This document shows positions 1 to 10,205 of a stretch of DNA of 64,000 nt, piece after piece. The position numbers and the translations under genes were made by a program. The number at the start of each line of letters is the position of its first letter. Position 1 is the first letter of the stretch. The stretch comes from Strigamia acuminata (Eukaryota > Arthropoda > Chilopoda > Geophilomorpha > Linotaeniidae): NCBI GenBank assembly GCA_949358305.1, contig OX442314.1, positions 2,235,087 to 2,299,086 on the forward strand, given 5' to 3'. The notes beneath the pieces were generated by a model. It ran no database searches, was not told the DNA's origin, and worked only from the letters and a program-made list of their open reading frames with translations.

Positions 1-634
1 TTTTGTAGAACTACTAGATTGGCGACAGCCAATCAGCGTACGAATCGGCGGATTCGTGGGTCACTAGTCCGGACCTAATATATGACTATGTCCAGATGGG
101 CCCAGTTGGGGTCCGGAAGGGTCCGATTGGTTCCCTTCGACAGGTAAGTAAAGTGGATATTGATTCGATAGAATCAACATCATCAAGTAATTAATACTTA
201 ATTTATATCGAATAAAATAGTTATATTTTATTCACCGTGTCTAAATAATTATTTATCACACTTTTTAGTTTTAACCGAGTTTGAAATACGCGCGTTGGTT
301 AAACAGCGCCATCTATGGTGAACATTGATAACTATCGATTTGTAATCATCACAATGCTGAAGAATATTTTGAGTTTTTGGGACGAAAGTGTTTGCAAGCC
401 AGAGGCGTGGGACATTGGTCTGTTTGTACAGTCGAGGACAAAAAAAACTTTCCGTCAGTTTAGCTGTTTTCAGTTTATCTATCATTATTTGCCCGGTCTA
501 TTTTTTAACACTGTTGTCAGGGCAAGACGAGAGACCCGGTCAAGATTGATGTCTGCACACAAAGGGCTGGAACGACTGACGTTTTTAATTTTGATTTTTT
601 TTTTAGAGTTTGTGGCCACAAGTTGAAGATGAGT
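1..634. other. Left edge, no supported gene
   Basis: I see no protein family here on either strand. The one hint of a gene is a good splice-donor-like string (GACAG|GTAAGT) near position 142. A short open frame runs into it from the left, so the end of an exon from outside the window is possible. The rest is AT-rich and unremarkable. Confidence 0.4.
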
Positions 635-786
635 AGTGCAAAAATTGAATTTTTAGTGCAAAAATTGAATTTTTAGTGCAAAAATTGAATTTTTAGTGCA
701 AAAATTGAATTTTTAGTGCAAAAATTGAATTTTTAGTGCAAAAATTGAATTTTTAGTGCAAAAATTGAATTTTTAGTGCAAAAATA
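635..786. repeat. 20-bp tandem repeat array
   Basis: The unit AGTGCAAAAATTGAATTTTT is repeated head to tail about seven and a half times with essentially no divergence between copies. AAAAATTGAATTTTT within the unit is a near-palindrome. The lack of divergence suggests recent expansion. There is no coding potential. Confidence 0.95.
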
Positions 787-989
787 ACAGTTTTGTTATT
801 GTGTTCTTAATCTGGATGGTGAAGATTGTGTTGGATTGAAGTATGAGACGATGCTTACTTGGTGAGCATATTAGCATAAGTGATTTTAATGGGGTTCAAA
901 AGTTACACAGGTGGCGCTGCGCAAAGGTAGCGTCAAAAATCAACAGGTGATACATAACTAAAGGATGGAGAATGACACTCCATTTGTCT

Positions 990-1211
990 TCACCTGAAAT
1001 TGAAGAGCCTAGAAATTTTGTCCCCTAAACTTCTATTTCTGTCAGTAGAAGCAACTACTACTGCAACAAAAATAATAAGAGATAAACCACCAATTACTAC
1101 TGCAGCCAGAACAGTAAGAACTGCAAAAACACCAAAACAAATTTGAAATAAATGGCAGGCATTTCCTGAAGAACTATCACCAAACTTAACTAAAACTAAA
1201 AGAAAGGTCAA
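990..1211 (-). CDS. Possible exon with hydrophobic segments (hypothetical)
   Basis: A 73-codon minus-strand frame. After about 20 polar residues it has a continuous hydrophobic stretch (CFGVFAVLTVLAAVVIGG then LSLIIFVAVVVAS), followed by a basic tail. This could be one or two membrane segments of an exon. I recognise no family, and AT-rich DNA gives such frames by chance. The segment starts just after a stretch resembling one at about 7.82 kb (GTGGCGCT...GTAGCGTCA), so it may be repeat-derived. Confidence 0.2.
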   Translation of the reverse strand: MTFLLVLVKFGDSSSGNACHLFQICFGVFAVLTVLAAVVIGGLSLIIFVAVVVASTDRNRSLGDKISRLFNFR

Positions 1212-1454
1212 CAGTGTACCTCAAGTAAGAATACCATCAAAATTATACACAACATTAGATGAGAATTGTTTAAAGCCAAATAAAGATAGTGTATACACAC
1301 GTTAATTGATCATTTTTGGTTCCAAGGGTTACTGAACAAGTTTTGGTATAATATTAAGTCTACACAACTATTGACAGACATGGCATATTTACTTTTAATT
1401 TTGAAATACAAAAAAAAATCGATTTAATGCAGATACGCAACCTCTGACAACGCG

Positions 1455-2246
1455 TTAGTCGCCGACGTCGCCGTCATCGTCGCTCCAATCGTCGCCATTA
1501 TCTTCGCCATCATCGTTGCTCAAATCGTCGCCGTCGTCGTCGCCGTCGCCGTCGCCGTCATCGTCGCCGTCGCCGTCGCCGTCATCGTCGCTGTCATCGT
1601 CGCTATCATCATCGGGACACCGAAGGAATTCTAGCTGCAGCTTCACCCTGTGTCTCTCAGCGGTTTTCTGCATCGCATCAGCATCGAAATGCAGTTTTCT
1701 CAACTCATTAACTCGCAATTTCACATCCAACTTGACCAGAGAACCGATTTTAAACAAATCCTCAATCGCTGACGGTCCTAACAAATTACAGAAAGAAATT
1801 TTCAAGCATTTGAGTTTCTTCTTCGCCATAAACTCAGCAAACTCGCGTGCTATTTTATTGCTGAAACCGCAGCAATCGCGAAATTCAAGCTTCTCCAGAT
1901 TCGGACTCATGTCCAACACCTGAAAAAAATAACCGCAAGAAACCCAAACATCGAAGGGATCCTCCATAACAAATTCAACTAAATTCTTCAAATACAAATT
2001 TTGCAAACTGAGTCGATCAACTAAATCATTTCTGTCATCTTTGTGGAAACACCACCTCCACATGAACGGGATGGCCCGAGTCATTCGAGCATACAAGAAC
2101 GTTAACTCCTTGAATTTCGTCAAACTGAGCAACATTTCGAGGGTGAAAACCTCCGAACGAATGAAGATGCTGCAAAGTTTGGGACACGTGAGCACGGCGA
2201 TGTCCAGCTCATCTTCAATGGAGTCATCGGGGACCGAGAAACACAA
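1455..2246 (-). CDS. Leucine-rich-repeat protein, C-terminal exon with acidic tail
   Basis: A 263-codon minus-strand frame. It shows irregular leucine-rich repeats of the F-box/LRR (RNI-like) kind: LDIAVLTCPKLCSIFI, LEMLLSLTKFKELTFL, LSLQNLYLKNLVEFV, MSPNLEKLEFRDCCGF, KKLKCLKISFCNL and IGSLVKLDVKLRVN. The last 60 or so residues are almost only Asp with Gly, Ser and Asn, encoded by GTC/GCC-type trinucleotides at 1455-1612. The first in-frame Met is probably internal: the frame extends upstream as LRKLCFSVPDD, just after an acceptor-like ATATCAG, so this is likely the last exon of a longer gene. The family is inferred from the repeat pattern. No F-box was located. Confidence 0.6.
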   Translation of the reverse strand: MCFSVPDDSIEDELDIAVLTCPKLCSIFIRSEVFTLEMLLSLTKFKELTFLYARMTRAIPFMWRWCFHKDDRNDLVDRLSLQNLYLKNLVEFVMEDPFDVWVSCGYFFQVLDMSPNLEKLEFRDCCGFSNKIAREFAEFMAKKKLKCLKISFCNLLGPSAIEDLFKIGSLVKLDVKLRVNELRKLHFDADAMQKTAERHRVKLQLEFLRCPDDDSDDDSDDDGDGDGDDDGDGDGDDDGDDLSNDDGEDNGDDWSDDDGDVGD

Positions 2247-2389
2247 TTTTCTCAGCTGATATTGCTGTGGTGACTAGTCAAGTGGCAACAGTGCCTTGAG
2301 CCATCTACTGGAATATAAAAGTCCCATTTCTTCGATGACATTGTTTTCAATACAAAGCAGCGGCAGTACCGTGAAATGTTCTCACCTTG

Positions 2390-2689
2390 AAATTCGAATA
2401 CTTGCAAGGTCTTTCTGAGTCCGGAATCTTCTACGCACAGTTTTCTCACAAAAACTTGTGTGGTTCCGATGATACAAAGCTCAACGAGTGACAGCTGGGC
2501 GATGTGTATGGCCGCGTCGTCTTCAACGACACGACACCGTCGGAAATGTGAAGTTTCTGTAGATTTTGCATTATACGGCACATTTCTTTGCAAGCACTGG
2601 CTGTGAGAACTTTTCCTGGGCAGATCTAACTCTGTCAGATTCTGTGTGATAAATACAATTAGAAGAATTAAAACACATGTGTCGCACAT
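2390..2689 (-). CDS. Likely upstream exon(s) of the LRR gene
   Basis: The minus-strand frame from about 2,660 to 2,390 contains LRR-like runs (NLTELDLPRK, IAQLSLVELCIIGTTQ, VRKLCVEDSGLRKTLQVFEF) and ends at a donor-like CAAG|GTGAGA near 2,387. It lies about 130 bp upstream of the acceptor-like site of the C-terminal exon, as expected for a short intron. The simple junction does not keep frame with the downstream LRKLCFS reading. Either the true junction differs, a small exon is missing, or the copy carries a frameshift. Confidence 0.4.
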
Positions 2690-2749
2690 TTTCCTTTAAT
2701 GTGCACGCAAATTTTACGGACAAAATACATGTTACAACAGAAAAATTCA

Positions 2750-3015
2750 CGGATAAAGCATTTTTGTCTGAAAACACTATTTTTTTTCTTAGAATATTGC
2801 TTTTTTTCTGCAAATCCATTTTTTTTTACCTCAAAATGCATTTTTCTGTTCGCAAATGCATTTTTATCTGTTTGCAAATGCAGTTTTTCATTTCCAAATG
2901 CATTTTTTTCATTTCCAAATGCATTTTTTTCATTTGCAAATACATTTTTTCATTTGAAAATGCATTTAACTGTCTGCATAAGCACTTTTTGGGCTCGAAA
3001 ATACACTTTTTGCTT
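2750..3015. repeat. Degenerate AAATGCATTTTT iterations
   Basis: A low-complexity block in which the near-palindromic motif CAAATGCATTTTTT recurs about nine times at irregular spacing of 17 to 25 bp. It produces several spurious Phe/Lys-rich open frames on both strands. I treat it as simple-repeat DNA. Confidence 0.7.
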
Positions 3016-3690
3016 AAAAAAAAGGGTCATTTCTAAATTTTTATTATTTAGTCTATTTTTCATCGAATTTAATAATTTATCGTCTTTTGTGATATTTTTC
3101 GTCTTTATTAACAATAAATTCATTTCCGTCAATGTCAGTTCTCTTTTGCTACTCACTTTCAACTTGCGGCCACTAATTACAAGTAAAAATTCAAAATCAA
3201 AATTTGGACTGGAAAACCCCATCTTAAGTTCGTGCTGCTGATTGTATAGAAATTTTAAATTATCAAAAAAAAAAGTCAAATCTCTGGCGATGCACACACT
3301 ATCAAGACACCATTGCAAATGGCCTCTTGTGACTTCTGTAAAGTGGAACAAACGATTTCATATTCCTAGCTCAAGGGACACATGACACATGACACATAAC
3401 AGATGGCTTACTATAAGAGATATTAGAAAAACAGCCCTTTCCTCTTTCCTTTTTTCCCCTCTCTATTTTTTTCCAATTATCAAATAAAAAGTGCAATTAA
3501 AACAAATATCAACTTCACTTCTTACCCACTAACCCAACGGGGAATTCGGGAGTGGCTTTTCCATCCTTTCGGAAGTCCATAAGGGAAAGACCAACCTTGC
3601 CTTTATTTCAGGTAGGATGTATTCCGATAAGTATTAAGATGTGTTTAATTCTTATTTAAAGCCCTGGATGATAAGAATTGCTGGACAAAA
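3016..3690. other. AT-rich spacer
   Basis: No recognisable gene. It contains a short CACATGACA direct repeat near 3,380 and pyrimidine-rich tracts near 3,435-3,475. The 133-codon minus-strand frame at 2,950-3,351 overlaps the simple repeat and matches nothing known to me. Confidence 0.4.
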
Positions 3691-3844
3691 GGCCATCTTT
3701 CAACAGGTAATGCTCCCATCTATGTATTCAAGGCAACATTGTTGGGAAGAAATTGATCAAACGGTTCTTCAAAAACTAATTGATGGGATGAAAGATCGAA
3801 TTTATAGACTAATTAAACATAAGGGAGGTTTCACAGGGTATTGA
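3691..3844 (+). pseudogene. Tc1/mariner transposase C-terminal fragment
   Basis: The frame ends with EEIDQTVLQKLIDGM, KDRIYRLIKHKGGFTGY and then a stop. This is the pattern of the end of Tc1-like transposases, where the last residues read as 'IDxLIDSMPRRIxAVIKxKGGxTxY'. The catalytic DDE part is absent, because the sequence just upstream is not transposase-like, so this is a broken relic. A different Tc1 relic that retains the middle of the transposase lies at about 23.75-24.01 kb. Confidence 0.7.
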
Positions 3845-3970
3845 AAAGGTATAAATCTGCAATTTTCACAATGAGTGATAATAATATTGTGCAAGTAAAA
3901 ACCGTGATAATATTGGTGGAAGCACCTTATTCGTGTCATATTTATCGTAAGTCTATTATTCAGTACAGTT

Positions 3971-5018
3971 TGTAGTGACCCTAGTGGTCACTAGATGAAG
4001 AACAGAAATGTGTCTGGAAATATTTTATATATTTCATATTTTTATTTGAGTTTATTTTTTATGCTACTTGAGGAAAAAGTAGCTTGGAGAAACATGAGGG
4101 TGGTTGCCAGGGCAACCAGCCCGTCAGCTGTTTCCAAACAGGAAATGCGTCCTGATAAAGAGGAAAAACAGCAGTCTGAAACCAACTTTGAGCAAAACAA
4201 GTCATGAAAATTTACCCTGGAAAACCTAGAATTCTTCAAGTAGATTTTGTGATGTTTGTCTGAATATTGAGACTTTTTCTTGCAATTACCAAAGTAATTG
4301 TGAGATATTCTTGCTGTTGTCAAGTTAAAACAACAGTGGGATATTTATTCTTGCCAACCTCAAGGTTGAGTGAGAGATTTATTCTAGCTGAGAGGAGTTT
4401 CCAGCTAGATTCATCTGGTCCCAGTACAACTGCTGGGAAGGGATTTATAAAGCGGAATTTGCCGCAACTACGGAGTCATCACGGAAGATTGAGTCGGAAT
4501 TGTGTCCGCTGATAAGAAGAGTCGGAATTGTGTCCGCTGATAAGAAGAGTCGGAATTGTGTCCGAGTTCAACTCACCAAGAATTCGGAAATTTGTCCGTT
4601 GTCTACGAGAACGAATGCCGAGAGTGAAGAACGAATATCGGACGTCGCGAACGATTTGTGAACGTCGCCGTAACGTCGCCGCAACGTCGCCGTAGCGTCG
4701 CCAGCGAAATTCATCGCGAACGTCGCCATTTTCTATAATTTTCTTCATTCTTTTGTATAATTTAGCCAAATTCGTGTATTAATTATTTTATCACTAAATC
4801 TTAATTTGTATCTTTATTTGAAGTTATTCGAAGCCACGAATAAATACTTAGAGTTTATTTGAGAAATAACTTGTGTTTATTTCTCCCACTATTTTAGCTT
4901 AAGATTAAGTTAAGATTGAGTTAGTAAGTAAGTTATTTTTGATAAGTCCTGTCACGGCATTAATAAGTCTAGGAGTTATTGCTTTATTAATTTAGAGTAA
5001 TAATTCTGGCTCATTACA
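3971..5018. mobile_element. Solo LTR, 1,048 bp, TSD AGTT
   Basis: The segment begins TGTAGTGACC and ends TCATTACA, so its ends are short imperfect inverted repeats of the TG..CA type. It is flanked by the same four bases, AGTT, at 3967-3970 and 5019-5022. There is no internal retroelement coding sequence, so this is a solo LTR left by LTR-LTR recombination, probably Gypsy-class given the 4-bp duplication. It contains a 28-bp tandem repeat at 4,490-4,567 and a short GTCGCC-rich array at about 4,665-4,705. No full-length relative is in the window, so orientation is not assigned. Confidence 0.75.
4490..4567. repeat. 28-bp tandem repeat inside the solo LTR
   Basis: The unit TCGGAATTGTGTCCGCTGAT plus AAGAAGAG is present about 2.7 times without mismatches. 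A shorter array of GTCGCCGTAAC-type 12-bp units follows about 100 bp later. Repeats in the U3 part of LTRs are common and often modulate promoter strength, but no function can be read here. Confidence 0.85.
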
Positions 5019-5162
5019 AGTTCACTTAGCGCACACTTATCTTATCTCGCGTAGGTTATTGTTAGTATTGTGTTATATCTTTTGGGTATTTAATCGATGA
5101 TAACTTATCCAAAGGTAGAATTGTGAGAACCAAAAAGTCATACGTTTCTCATGAATTATTTT

Positions 5163-5290
5163 TGTGAAACCTGTCAAGGCACCCCCGACTGCTGTACCAG
5201 AGCTGGTCCCATGTACTGTAGTATTTCCCCCTGTTTTTGGCGACCACCTTTTTAACGCAGCATCAGTGATCGCCATTGACAGGTTTCACA
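5163..5290. repeat. Short element with 15-bp inverted termini
   Basis: The ends TGTGAAACCTGTCAA and TTGACAGGTTTCACA are perfect inverted repeats enclosing 98 bp. This is the architecture of a very small MITE. I could not identify a clear target-site duplication, so mobility is inferred only from the termini. Confidence 0.5.
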
Positions 5291-6205
5291 GTATTTATAA
5301 ATAAAAGCTAAAAAGAGTTAACGGATGATTATGAAACTATGAAACGATTATGGAATCGTATAATGTTTCAGACCAGTTTTGTGGAGTTTTTATTACCTCA
5401 TTTCCCATTACGCAAGAAAGCATAGGGTGAAGGTGAACCATTCGATTTACCTTGAATTATTCCAGCCAAGTTGTACTGCAGGAACAAACCAAAACAAATA
5501 CACACAAAAGGAAATAATGTCATGTTTGCAACAGGACATAACTGACCGAATGGACTGTGATCTCAGATATTGAAATGCACCTGTTGACGTTGATAAGAAA
5601 TTTTATCAACGAAAGTCTGGTTAAAACTAGCCATTTTGTTGTTGTTTTAGTTGTGCAAATAATTATTTTTAGGCGCATAAACAGAAATTGTTGGCTCAAA
5701 AGACGCCACACGTTATGTGTGTCAACTTGAGTTTTGGAACACTTTGAAAAAGTCAAATTAATGCTTTCATTTGAGCACACAAGTTTTCGCAGCCTAGAAT
5801 TTAAAAAAAAAAATAATTTTTAATGAAAATTTTCTGTTGGAGAGAAGCCAACTTCTTAAAAATAGCACAAAGTTTATTTAAACTTTTCTTCTTTCGTTTT
5901 AATTGTAGTTTTTAGCCTTTCGTATCCATTTAATAATTTCTCTGGAAGTTTTGAACGTCTGGAGAGAATTATGGAAGTCGGTCAAGGTTATTTATTCTTG
6001 TGTAAAACCGCCTGTATTTGACATTTCGAATTATTTTACTTTCACAATTCACACACAAATCTTTCACACACATTTTCAACGTTTTAAAAAACGGTTTAAT
6101 GAGAATGTCGTATTAAATTACATCAAAATTATTACGGAGTAATTTTTATAGAAATATATCGATTTTTTTACGCAATACACACTTAGATGGCGAATGAAAC
6201 ATTTC
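5291..6205. other. Intergenic, no supported gene
   Basis: Only short open frames of AT-rich composition. None shows domain motifs or convincing splice context. Confidence 0.4.
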
Positions 6206-6787
6206 TTACATAAACTTTTGCATCAAAACAGCCACCAATGCGACAGAAAACATCATTATTTTGTTCATGCCATTGACTTGCGCGTTGTTGCACAGATCTG
6301 AGTTGCACCAACAAATCGTTCCCGTCTTGCCTTCGTGCGTTCCCGATTCGCAATGATTAGGATCGCTCGAAGTCGCCGTGAAACATGTCTTTATAACCGC
6401 TGACATTACCAAACAAAATTAAAAAAAAAATTATAAAAAGAATAATTCATAGAAGAGAAAGAACTGTATTTACCGCTTCCCGTGTCGAATTTGTAGCAGG
6501 AATTCATTGGAAGTAAACCTGGTAGATTGGCACATTCTGAAGGATTTTCCTTACAATTCTTCTCACCGATGCACTGGTAGCACTTGAGTGACAGTGCTGT
6601 GTACATGAAACGAGAGAAAAATATTGCAACAACAAGTTTACTTTTAACAGAATATGAACGTTTAGAATAAATTTCGGAGTTTTCGAGGTTAGAAAATTAG
6701 TTTTTTGAATATTTGTAGGGATTATTTCTGTTTTTTACCGTTATGAACGATGGAGATGAACAAAAGTCCTAAGAAAAACAGCTTCAT
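6206..6787 (-). CDS. Ly6/uPAR-type three-finger GPI-anchored protein (3 exons)
   Basis: Three exons on the minus strand join in frame into a 121-residue protein: 6739-6787 (ATG plus signal peptide MKLFFLGLLFISIVHN), 6474-6596 and 6206-6399. All junctions have GT..AG borders. The mature part begins with the family-typical LKCYQC and ends with CWCNSDLCNNA, the 'C-x-C...DxCN' close of a Ly6/uPAR (three-finger) domain. A hydrophobic tail (MMFSVALVAVLMQKFM) then suggests a GPI-anchor signal. Insect relatives include Quiver/Sleepless-like proteins that modulate channels and receptors at the cell surface; a specific role cannot be assigned. All pieces of the domain are present and intact, so it looks functional. 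It lies about 230 bp downstream of the NMDA-receptor exons, in the same orientation. Confidence 0.8.
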
Positions 6788-7014
6788 GATGGATGAATTG
6801 GATCGGAAGGAGTGTGAGAGTGAAACCTTTGACGAACTCGGTTCAATTCAGCCACGCCTTTGACTAAAGATAGAGCTCGGTTCCGCTCGCATATTCACAC
6901 CCTCGCTAATCAGTTTGAGCGAGTCCTTCGAAGAAATCGTATCCAAATATTTTTGCTTGAGATACGCCGACTATGAAGAAAATTTGAAGCCAAACGAATG
7001 ATTGGTAGCGATTA

Positions 7015-8737
7015 TTATTGAGCATTTTGCATGCGATATATAACGGATTGAGAAACAATCCAAATGTAATCCTTACTGGTTAGTCCCAGAGTGTTGGCCA
7101 CTTTAAAAATGTTCGTAGCTTCGAATTGATTAGCGTATAAAAGTTGTACTCGCGACTCGGAATTGAGTAACTCGCTGCTTAATTTTGCATTTAGATCGTC
7201 TAAATCAGTCGAGTTGATGTTTATGATTTTTAAGAGTTCCAATCTGCGTAATAAATATTCAAAAGAGAAGGAAAAATGATAATATTTCAATCAGAAATGA
7301 TTAAATCGCCCGGAACTTACTTATCGTCTTTCACAAGCATTTCATTCACCGCTAATTCGAACTGCTTCCGACCCGGTATGTCGGAGACAAGCACTGAAAA
7401 TTGCTTCCAATTATACCTGCAGTTATTCAAAATACACAATGAAAAATAAATTTAAAAAAAATTAAAATAAAATTTTTTCTTCTTATATGCAAAATCTCAT
7501 TAGTTATTACCTCTTTAAAATGCTAAACATTGCCTCGCATTGATGTCGGATGGATGGTGAAAGTTGGAGTAACAGAGAGGACGGATGTTTCTGTAATTTC
7601 ATCCGAAAAATAAATATTTATTTTAAAATCCAAAAAAAAAAATTCAATTTAAAACTTCAAAAATTTAAAACAAGAAAACTCGTTTGTTTACATTCCACAA
7701 AATTAAACCCAACGAAGCGTGTGATGCTCGGATGTATTCAAATGTAAATTGTTGAGAGATGAGGAAGCAGCCATTCGTTAAGTGAGAACTAACATAACTA
7801 ATTTATTCACAGGTAAACGTAGGTGGCGCTACAGGTGTGTGTAGCGTCATGAAATATCAAAATAAACAAAATGGAGTTAGAACACTCCACCCGCCACCTG
7901 CAGTTTTAATAAAAACGTATGTTTACACCCCTTTACCTGTTCCATTGCCGAATTGTCAGCGATGAAAGAAATGACCGGCATACCGATGTAAGCCGCCAAC
8001 TGGAGAAAGTAAAGTGTCGTGGCAGTTTCCCGATGATCGTACTTCTCGGAATTTGACAAAAACACGATAACGCACACATTTCTCTGCAGAAAATCGTTGC
8101 ATAATGTATCCAGAGTATCTAAAAATCAAAATTTTATATATATAAAAAAAATTAATTTAATTTTAACAAGGAAATCGCACTTTTAGTTCAAATTCACAGA
8201 TAAAATCTGAAATTACTCAAGCAAACAACCCCAATAAGTCACAGAGGCATGAAAGATTATGACATAACATCATCACCCCTGTGACACGACCGCTGGAAGC
8301 GGAAATTGACAGGCCCTGTCAATAAACTCGCGCGCACTATATAAACATTGCTTGGAATCATAATATCCCAGCAGCGCAAATTGATTGCAATTAGTGATTT
8401 TTTTTTCCTTGTCAAACAAATAATCACCTCCTGGATTCGACGTGTTGCTCTTCAAAGTGATGGTCGGTTGAGGGACGACGAAACTGTCGAAGATGTGCTG
8501 TAAGTGGTGTTTATTTGCCAGATCGGTCATCGCTTGCGTCCAATTTCTGTTGTAAATCCTAATCCGGGATGATTTGTACTGATTGAACGGTGCTGACACT
8601 CCGACCGTAACAGTTTCTTTGGCTCCATCTTTATTTGGATTTTGTGAAGTGCCGCCACCATTTGCCAATTGCATCTTCTCCGTGACCCGAACCACCAGAA
8701 GCACCACATACTTGAGTAGTCGCATGGAGGTCTGCAA
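7015..8737 (-). CDS. NMDA receptor GluN2-like amino-terminal domain (5 exons, gene incomplete)
   Basis: Five minus-strand exons splice in frame: about 8,272-8,737, 7,937-8,118, 7,511-7,590, 7,321-7,416 and about 7,050-7,243. Exon 1 starts with a signal-like MRLLKYVVLLVVRV and continues TVGVSAPFNQY. Later exons read LQLAAYIGMPVISFIADNSA, LLQLSPSIRHQCEAMFSILK, YNWKQFSVLVSDIPG, FEATNIFKVANTLGLT and YIWIVSQSV. This is the order seen in the ligand-regulatory N-terminal domain of GluN2 subunits (compare 'EEATYIFEVANSVGLTG..TWIVPSLV'). GluN2 subunits pair with GluN1 to form glutamate-gated cation channels at synapses. The ligand-binding and channel exons are not found downstream. Instead a stop closes the last frame and the Ly6 gene's upstream region begins. 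It is either a truncated copy, or the remaining exons lie beyond the window and the Ly6 gene sits in an intron. Confidence 0.75.
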
Positions 8738-8924
8738 AGAATTTCAAATATATACATCCCGCAGACGTTCAACTGTCAAATGCACCGAATAAAATCGACA
8801 ATAAAAAATCACTCGCTGCATAGGGCATGCTGGAATTCACTCAGGAATTGTAATATTAAAAATAAATTCCACATATCACCAAAAACCTTTCGATCAAACG
8901 ATCATCTTCAGTGGTTAAAATATT

Positions 8925-9096
8925 TGTAATAATTGGAGTTTTGCGTGAGTCTTGTGGGGATTGTTGCGAGACAGAGCGCCATGTTGGCATAAGGATTGAG
9001 TTGACTTTTGATTGAAAAGGAATAAAGATCGTTGTTCACCTTGTTTTATTCAGTGCTGCTTTACTGGATTGGCGCCCAAACCCACGCAGAATCACA
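8925..9096 (+). mobile_element. Solo LTR, 172 bp, TSD TATT
   Basis: It starts TGTAATAATTGGAG and ends CGCAGAATCACA, with TATT on both sides (8921-8924 and 9097-9100). It is a diverged copy of the 182-bp 3' LTR at 30,384-30,565: both share GAGCGCCATGTTGGCAT and TGGCGCCCAAACCCACGCAG near the end. It is a solo remnant of that Gypsy family, in the same orientation. Confidence 0.8.
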
Positions 9097-9160
9097 TATT
9101 TATACGTAGTATCAATAATGCGCATATATTTTTAATATTAAAACATTTAAATTTTTTTTA

Positions 9161-9269
9161 CATGGACCGTAACAATATCGAGAACCCCCCTCACCCTTAG
9201 TAATAACCGGTAACAAAATTTAAAACCCCCTTTCCCCTTCGGAACGTTTTGTAATTTATTGACGGCCCC
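9161..9269. mobile_element. PIF/Harbinger MITE fragment (right end only)
   Basis: It resembles the right end of the MITE at 61,747-62,292: runs of CCCCC, then GGTAACAAAATTTAAAA, then a terminus GTAATTTATTGACGGCCCC. The left terminus is missing, so this is a decayed truncated copy. Confidence 0.55.
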
Positions 9270-9518
9270 TACGTATTGGTTTTCACTTAATGCATTCCAA
9301 AATGTACAGCATTTCATGCAATTACGTATATTATTTCTACATTAAATAATTCATTTTGTAATACAATTAACCCTCGGAGGCATTTGGGTAAAATGTGCCG
9401 TTCTGGTACAACCCGTACCCATGTGTATTGGGCCGCTTGTATTTTTTGATGTTGCAAAAAAGAAAATCGTAAATTTCGAACTCAAAAAAAAGTTTTTAAT
9501 CAAAATAAATAAATGCAC

Positions 9519-10190
9519 TGTTACGAATCAACTTAGATGTTTAATTGATTTGATCTGAATTTACGCGCAAGGTGATGTTAGCGCAAATCAGCGGGCAAAG
9601 TTCGTAGATTTACTCTGTTTGTGCCATCGTCATATGCGGATATCGGACGGTGAATAAACCTAACTCGCTGTAACACACATTATTTATATTCGACGGGCTC
9701 AATCTCACGTTGTGGGTCTTTACGTTTAAAAAGAATGAGTATGCGCAGTGATATTCGTATGCGGGTGGGCATAGGATGTCACAGGCATGCGAAGGGATAA
9801 AAGGTGGGCAAAAAGAGGCGCTATTAAGTGTTAAATTAGAAGAGGCGCGTGTTAAAGCGCAAAATAAAGATTGACAAACTCAATTCAATCTAAGAGGTGT
9901 TAACTCGTTGAAAGAGGTATGAGAAGTGTGGATTATGGATAAAAGTAGCGACCAGGTAAACATGAGTCATGTGACCAGGTCGATTGGAGTGGGTGAGGGG
10001 GTGGAAGGTATAAAATAAGGTTAATTGTTGGAAATAATAAGATGCGCGCAATGAGGCTGCGCATATATTTAGAGATGATTCATCAATGTTAGATGAAAAG
10101 AAAGATTGGGAAAAAATAAGAAAACTTAAGATTGGGTCAGTCTAAGTTAGAAATGAATAAAAAAGAAGGGTGGGTAACCTGCCCGTGACA
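9519..10190 (-). repeat. 3' LTR of the 14-kb Gypsy element
   Basis: 672 bp. Read on the minus strand it begins TGTCACGGGCAGG and ends GATTCGTAACA (TG..CA). It matches the partner at 22,851-23,522 throughout by eye. It carries two TGCGCA palindromes and further GCGCA-containing sites. Confidence 0.95.
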
Positions 10191-10205
10191 TCCCTCCCCC
10201 CTTAG
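10191..10205 (-). other. Polypurine tract of the Gypsy element
   Basis: Read on the minus strand, AAGGGGGGAGGGA directly abuts the 3' LTR. This is the expected position and composition of the RNase H-resistant primer for plus-strand DNA synthesis. Confidence 0.85.

Noticed and set aside
635-786. CRISPR-like array
   Set aside because: Units are directly adjacent without spacers, in an animal genome.
1516-1923. Ser/Pro-rich plus-strand frame of 135 codons
   Set aside because: Antisense of the acidic tail and LRR exon, which show a recognisable repeat pattern on the minus strand.
2677-3241. Phe-rich frames of 119 and 180 codons
   Set aside because: Low-complexity AAATGCATTTTT iterations generate them in several frames on both strands.
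9367-9390. piggyBac-type terminus (TTAA followed by CCCTCGG)
   Set aside because: No matching inverted terminus with TTAA was found on the other side. One end is not enough.
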